Assembly: GCA_029204225.1 (NCBI GenBank)
Contig: CM055106.1
Location: forward strand, 20,963,285 to 21,027,284
Origin: Diphasiastrum complanatum
Lineage: Eukaryota; Streptophyta; Lycopodiopsida; Lycopodiales; Lycopodiaceae
DNA: 64,000 nucleotides
Direction of reading: 5' to 3'
The notes beneath the pieces were generated by a model that saw only the letters and a program-made list of their open reading frames with translations, did not search any database and was not told the origin of the DNA. Shown piece after piece: positions 62,681-64,000 of this stretch; the first letter of the stretch is position 1, and every line of letters starts with the position of its first letter. The position numbers were made by a program, and so were the translations under genes.

Positions 62681-63155
62681 GAGCAAGATTATAACGATCG
62701 TGCACCCAATGAAGATTTCATCCCCTTTTCCTTGGAAACATATGGTTGGCTTCACAAGAATTTAATGATTTTTTATCTTTACGCGTGGAGCTTATGGTGA
62801 AACACCAATGACAAAGCATTACTTTACCATTCGTCATTGTTTCTTTCTACCGTCAACGTATTTCTATTGCATTACAATGTTCACAGGCGCTTTCAATTAC
62901 TCGACGACCTTAGTTTGCAGGAGCGGTTGCTTCAAAGCTTCCTACATTACCTATTACTGGATCTATTCTAGTTAGTGATTTACATCAGGCAGTTGGTTTT
63001 GAGTAATTAGCTTACTATTTTAAGTTATACTTAGCTATTTGGTAGCTTAATTCCATTTTACCGTTTTATGGTATTATTTCGTATACTTTAATCTTTTTGT
63101 ATGATCATGGATTTTCCCATTTTTTTTAATAAAAGCAGAGATATTATTATTATAT
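62681..63155 (+). pseudogene. LINE C-terminal end and 3' tail, right half
   Basis: After the copia duplication the LINE frame resumes with 'YNDRAPNEDFIPFSLETYGW' and LHKN, the end of its C-terminal domain. It is followed by a 3' untranslated stretch, 'aataaaag' near 63128 and a short TTA-rich tail (about 63140-63155). This marks the LINE 3' end. Confidence 0.75.
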
Positions 63156-63234
63156 AGAAATCTGCTCACACAATGACACTAGTGATAAAATGTGAGTGGA
63201 TGTGTTGTGTTGCCAAGGAGCCCTTGTTGGAAGG

Positions 63235-63760
63235 CGGGAGCATTATGGCAAGGACTTTGTGGCATAATATGACAATAATAGCTTGAATAGAGACATTTGA
63301 ATCTTCAATTGATAATAATAAACTTTAGTGCAATCACATAAACTTCAATCTCTTATGATATAAATTTCTTTTAGAAAATGAGTTTGGGCTTGTAAACTTG
63401 GAATCCCTAATATGACGTGTTATTGAGTTCACACGAAGTGATATGATATTATAAGATACAAATAACAACCCGACCTCTGCAGAAACCTGAGGGTGGGGCC
63501 CTGACCTGCATGGAAGGACTGAGGTGAGCATTATGGCAAGGACTTCGTGGCATAATACACAATATTAACTTGAATATAGACATTTAAATCTTCAATAGAT
63601 AGTAATAAAGTTCAGTTCAAACACCATCAACTTCAATCTCTTATGATATAACTTTTTTAGTTTTGTCTTTTAAAAAATGAGTTTGGGCTTGTAAACCTGA
63701 AATTCATAATATGACGTGTTATTTAGTTCACACAAAGTGATATGATATTTGATAAGACAT
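63235..63760. repeat. Tandem pair of ~290-bp repeats
   Basis: Segments 63235-63455 and 63524-63757 align through 'gagcattatggcaaggactt', 'cttcaatctcttatgatata' and 'aatgagtttgggcttgtaaa', with small indels. They are separated by a GC-richer piece. No coding sequence is recognised here or to the window end. Confidence 0.75.
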
Positions 63761-64000
63761 GAAGAAATAACTCAATCAACTTACCATATTGGACTCTAAT
63801 AATCATGGATATTAAAAATTTTAATCAATTGTTGCAACGCATCATCATTGTACTTTGCTTTGTCAAAGACTATATAAAATAGGTGTGGAAATATGTGATC
63901 GAATGGAGGTTGGTGATGACATAGTTGTGTTTTAGCATTGGCGTATTCTATCAATAAGGAGATAAAATTATAATCTTTTTGTTGCATTGTTTCAATTAAC

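Noticed and set aside
63796-63987. 63-codon minus-strand ORF at the window end
   Set aside because: Short, AT-rich, no motif or conserved neighbour.

Overview
The window looks like gene-poor nuclear DNA of a land plant, and nearly all of it is transposable elements nested inside one another. The plant assignment rests on Ty1/copia elements primed by initiator tRNA-Met (TGGTATCAGAGC), Ty3/gypsy elements of chromovirus and Tat-like type, a plant-type cytochrome P450 remnant, and TTTAGGG-type telo-box motifs. A seedless plant such as a fern is a guess from the flavour of the LINEs and of the unnamed transposon domains. I see no tRNA, rRNA or CRISPR array, and no clearly intact host gene.

Layout. 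1-3506: a Ty3/gypsy leader, gag and protease with no pol. 3507-10378: a copia element whose 5' end lies inverted relative to its body, with a Ulp1-like protease gene between the two parts. 10379-12208: a histone H3-like pseudogene on the minus strand, its G-box/TATA/telo-box promoter region inside a duplicated palindromic module, then a minus-strand transposon-like ORF. 12315-24640: a decayed Tat-like gypsy element with a minisatellite on both sides of pol and two extra ORFs after pol. 24960-34400: fragments (copia, inverted gypsy gag, an unrecognised multi-exon gene, a copia 5' end, a decayed DNA-transposon-like gene in palindrome-rich DNA). 34413-39630: a patchwork of copia, inverted gypsy pol and copia RT/RNase H. 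39631-51155: a chromodomain gypsy element without gag, into which a very young copia element (41330-46884) has inserted. 51156-53905: a minus-strand LINE. 54420-55859: a minus-strand P450 pseudogene carrying an insertion. 55990-63155: a plus-strand LINE 3' end split by a complete but decayed copia element (56924-62675). 63235-63760: a tandem repeat.

The most unusual content is a gene now split into two pieces. The H3-like histone fold (10374-10810, minus) and the Ulp1/C48 protease (4819-6312, plus) were once one continuous reading frame: H3 fold, basic linker, then a four-exon SUMO-protease-like domain. A copia element inserted in the linker with 5-bp duplication gtagg, and a later inversion of about 2.8 kb flipped the Ulp1 half and the copia 5' LTR. 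The duplication is still readable as gtagg at 10374-10378 and as its complement cctac at 4819-4823, next to the inverted LTR. I know of no described H3-Ulp1 fusion protein.

A second notable system is a copia family in which integrase and reverse transcriptase are replaced by a long unrecognised coding region ('X') behind gag. One copy is open over about 1,024 codons between LTRs that differ at a single position. Most premature stops in the older elements are explained by C-to-T or G-to-A changes, as expected from decay of methylated cytosines.
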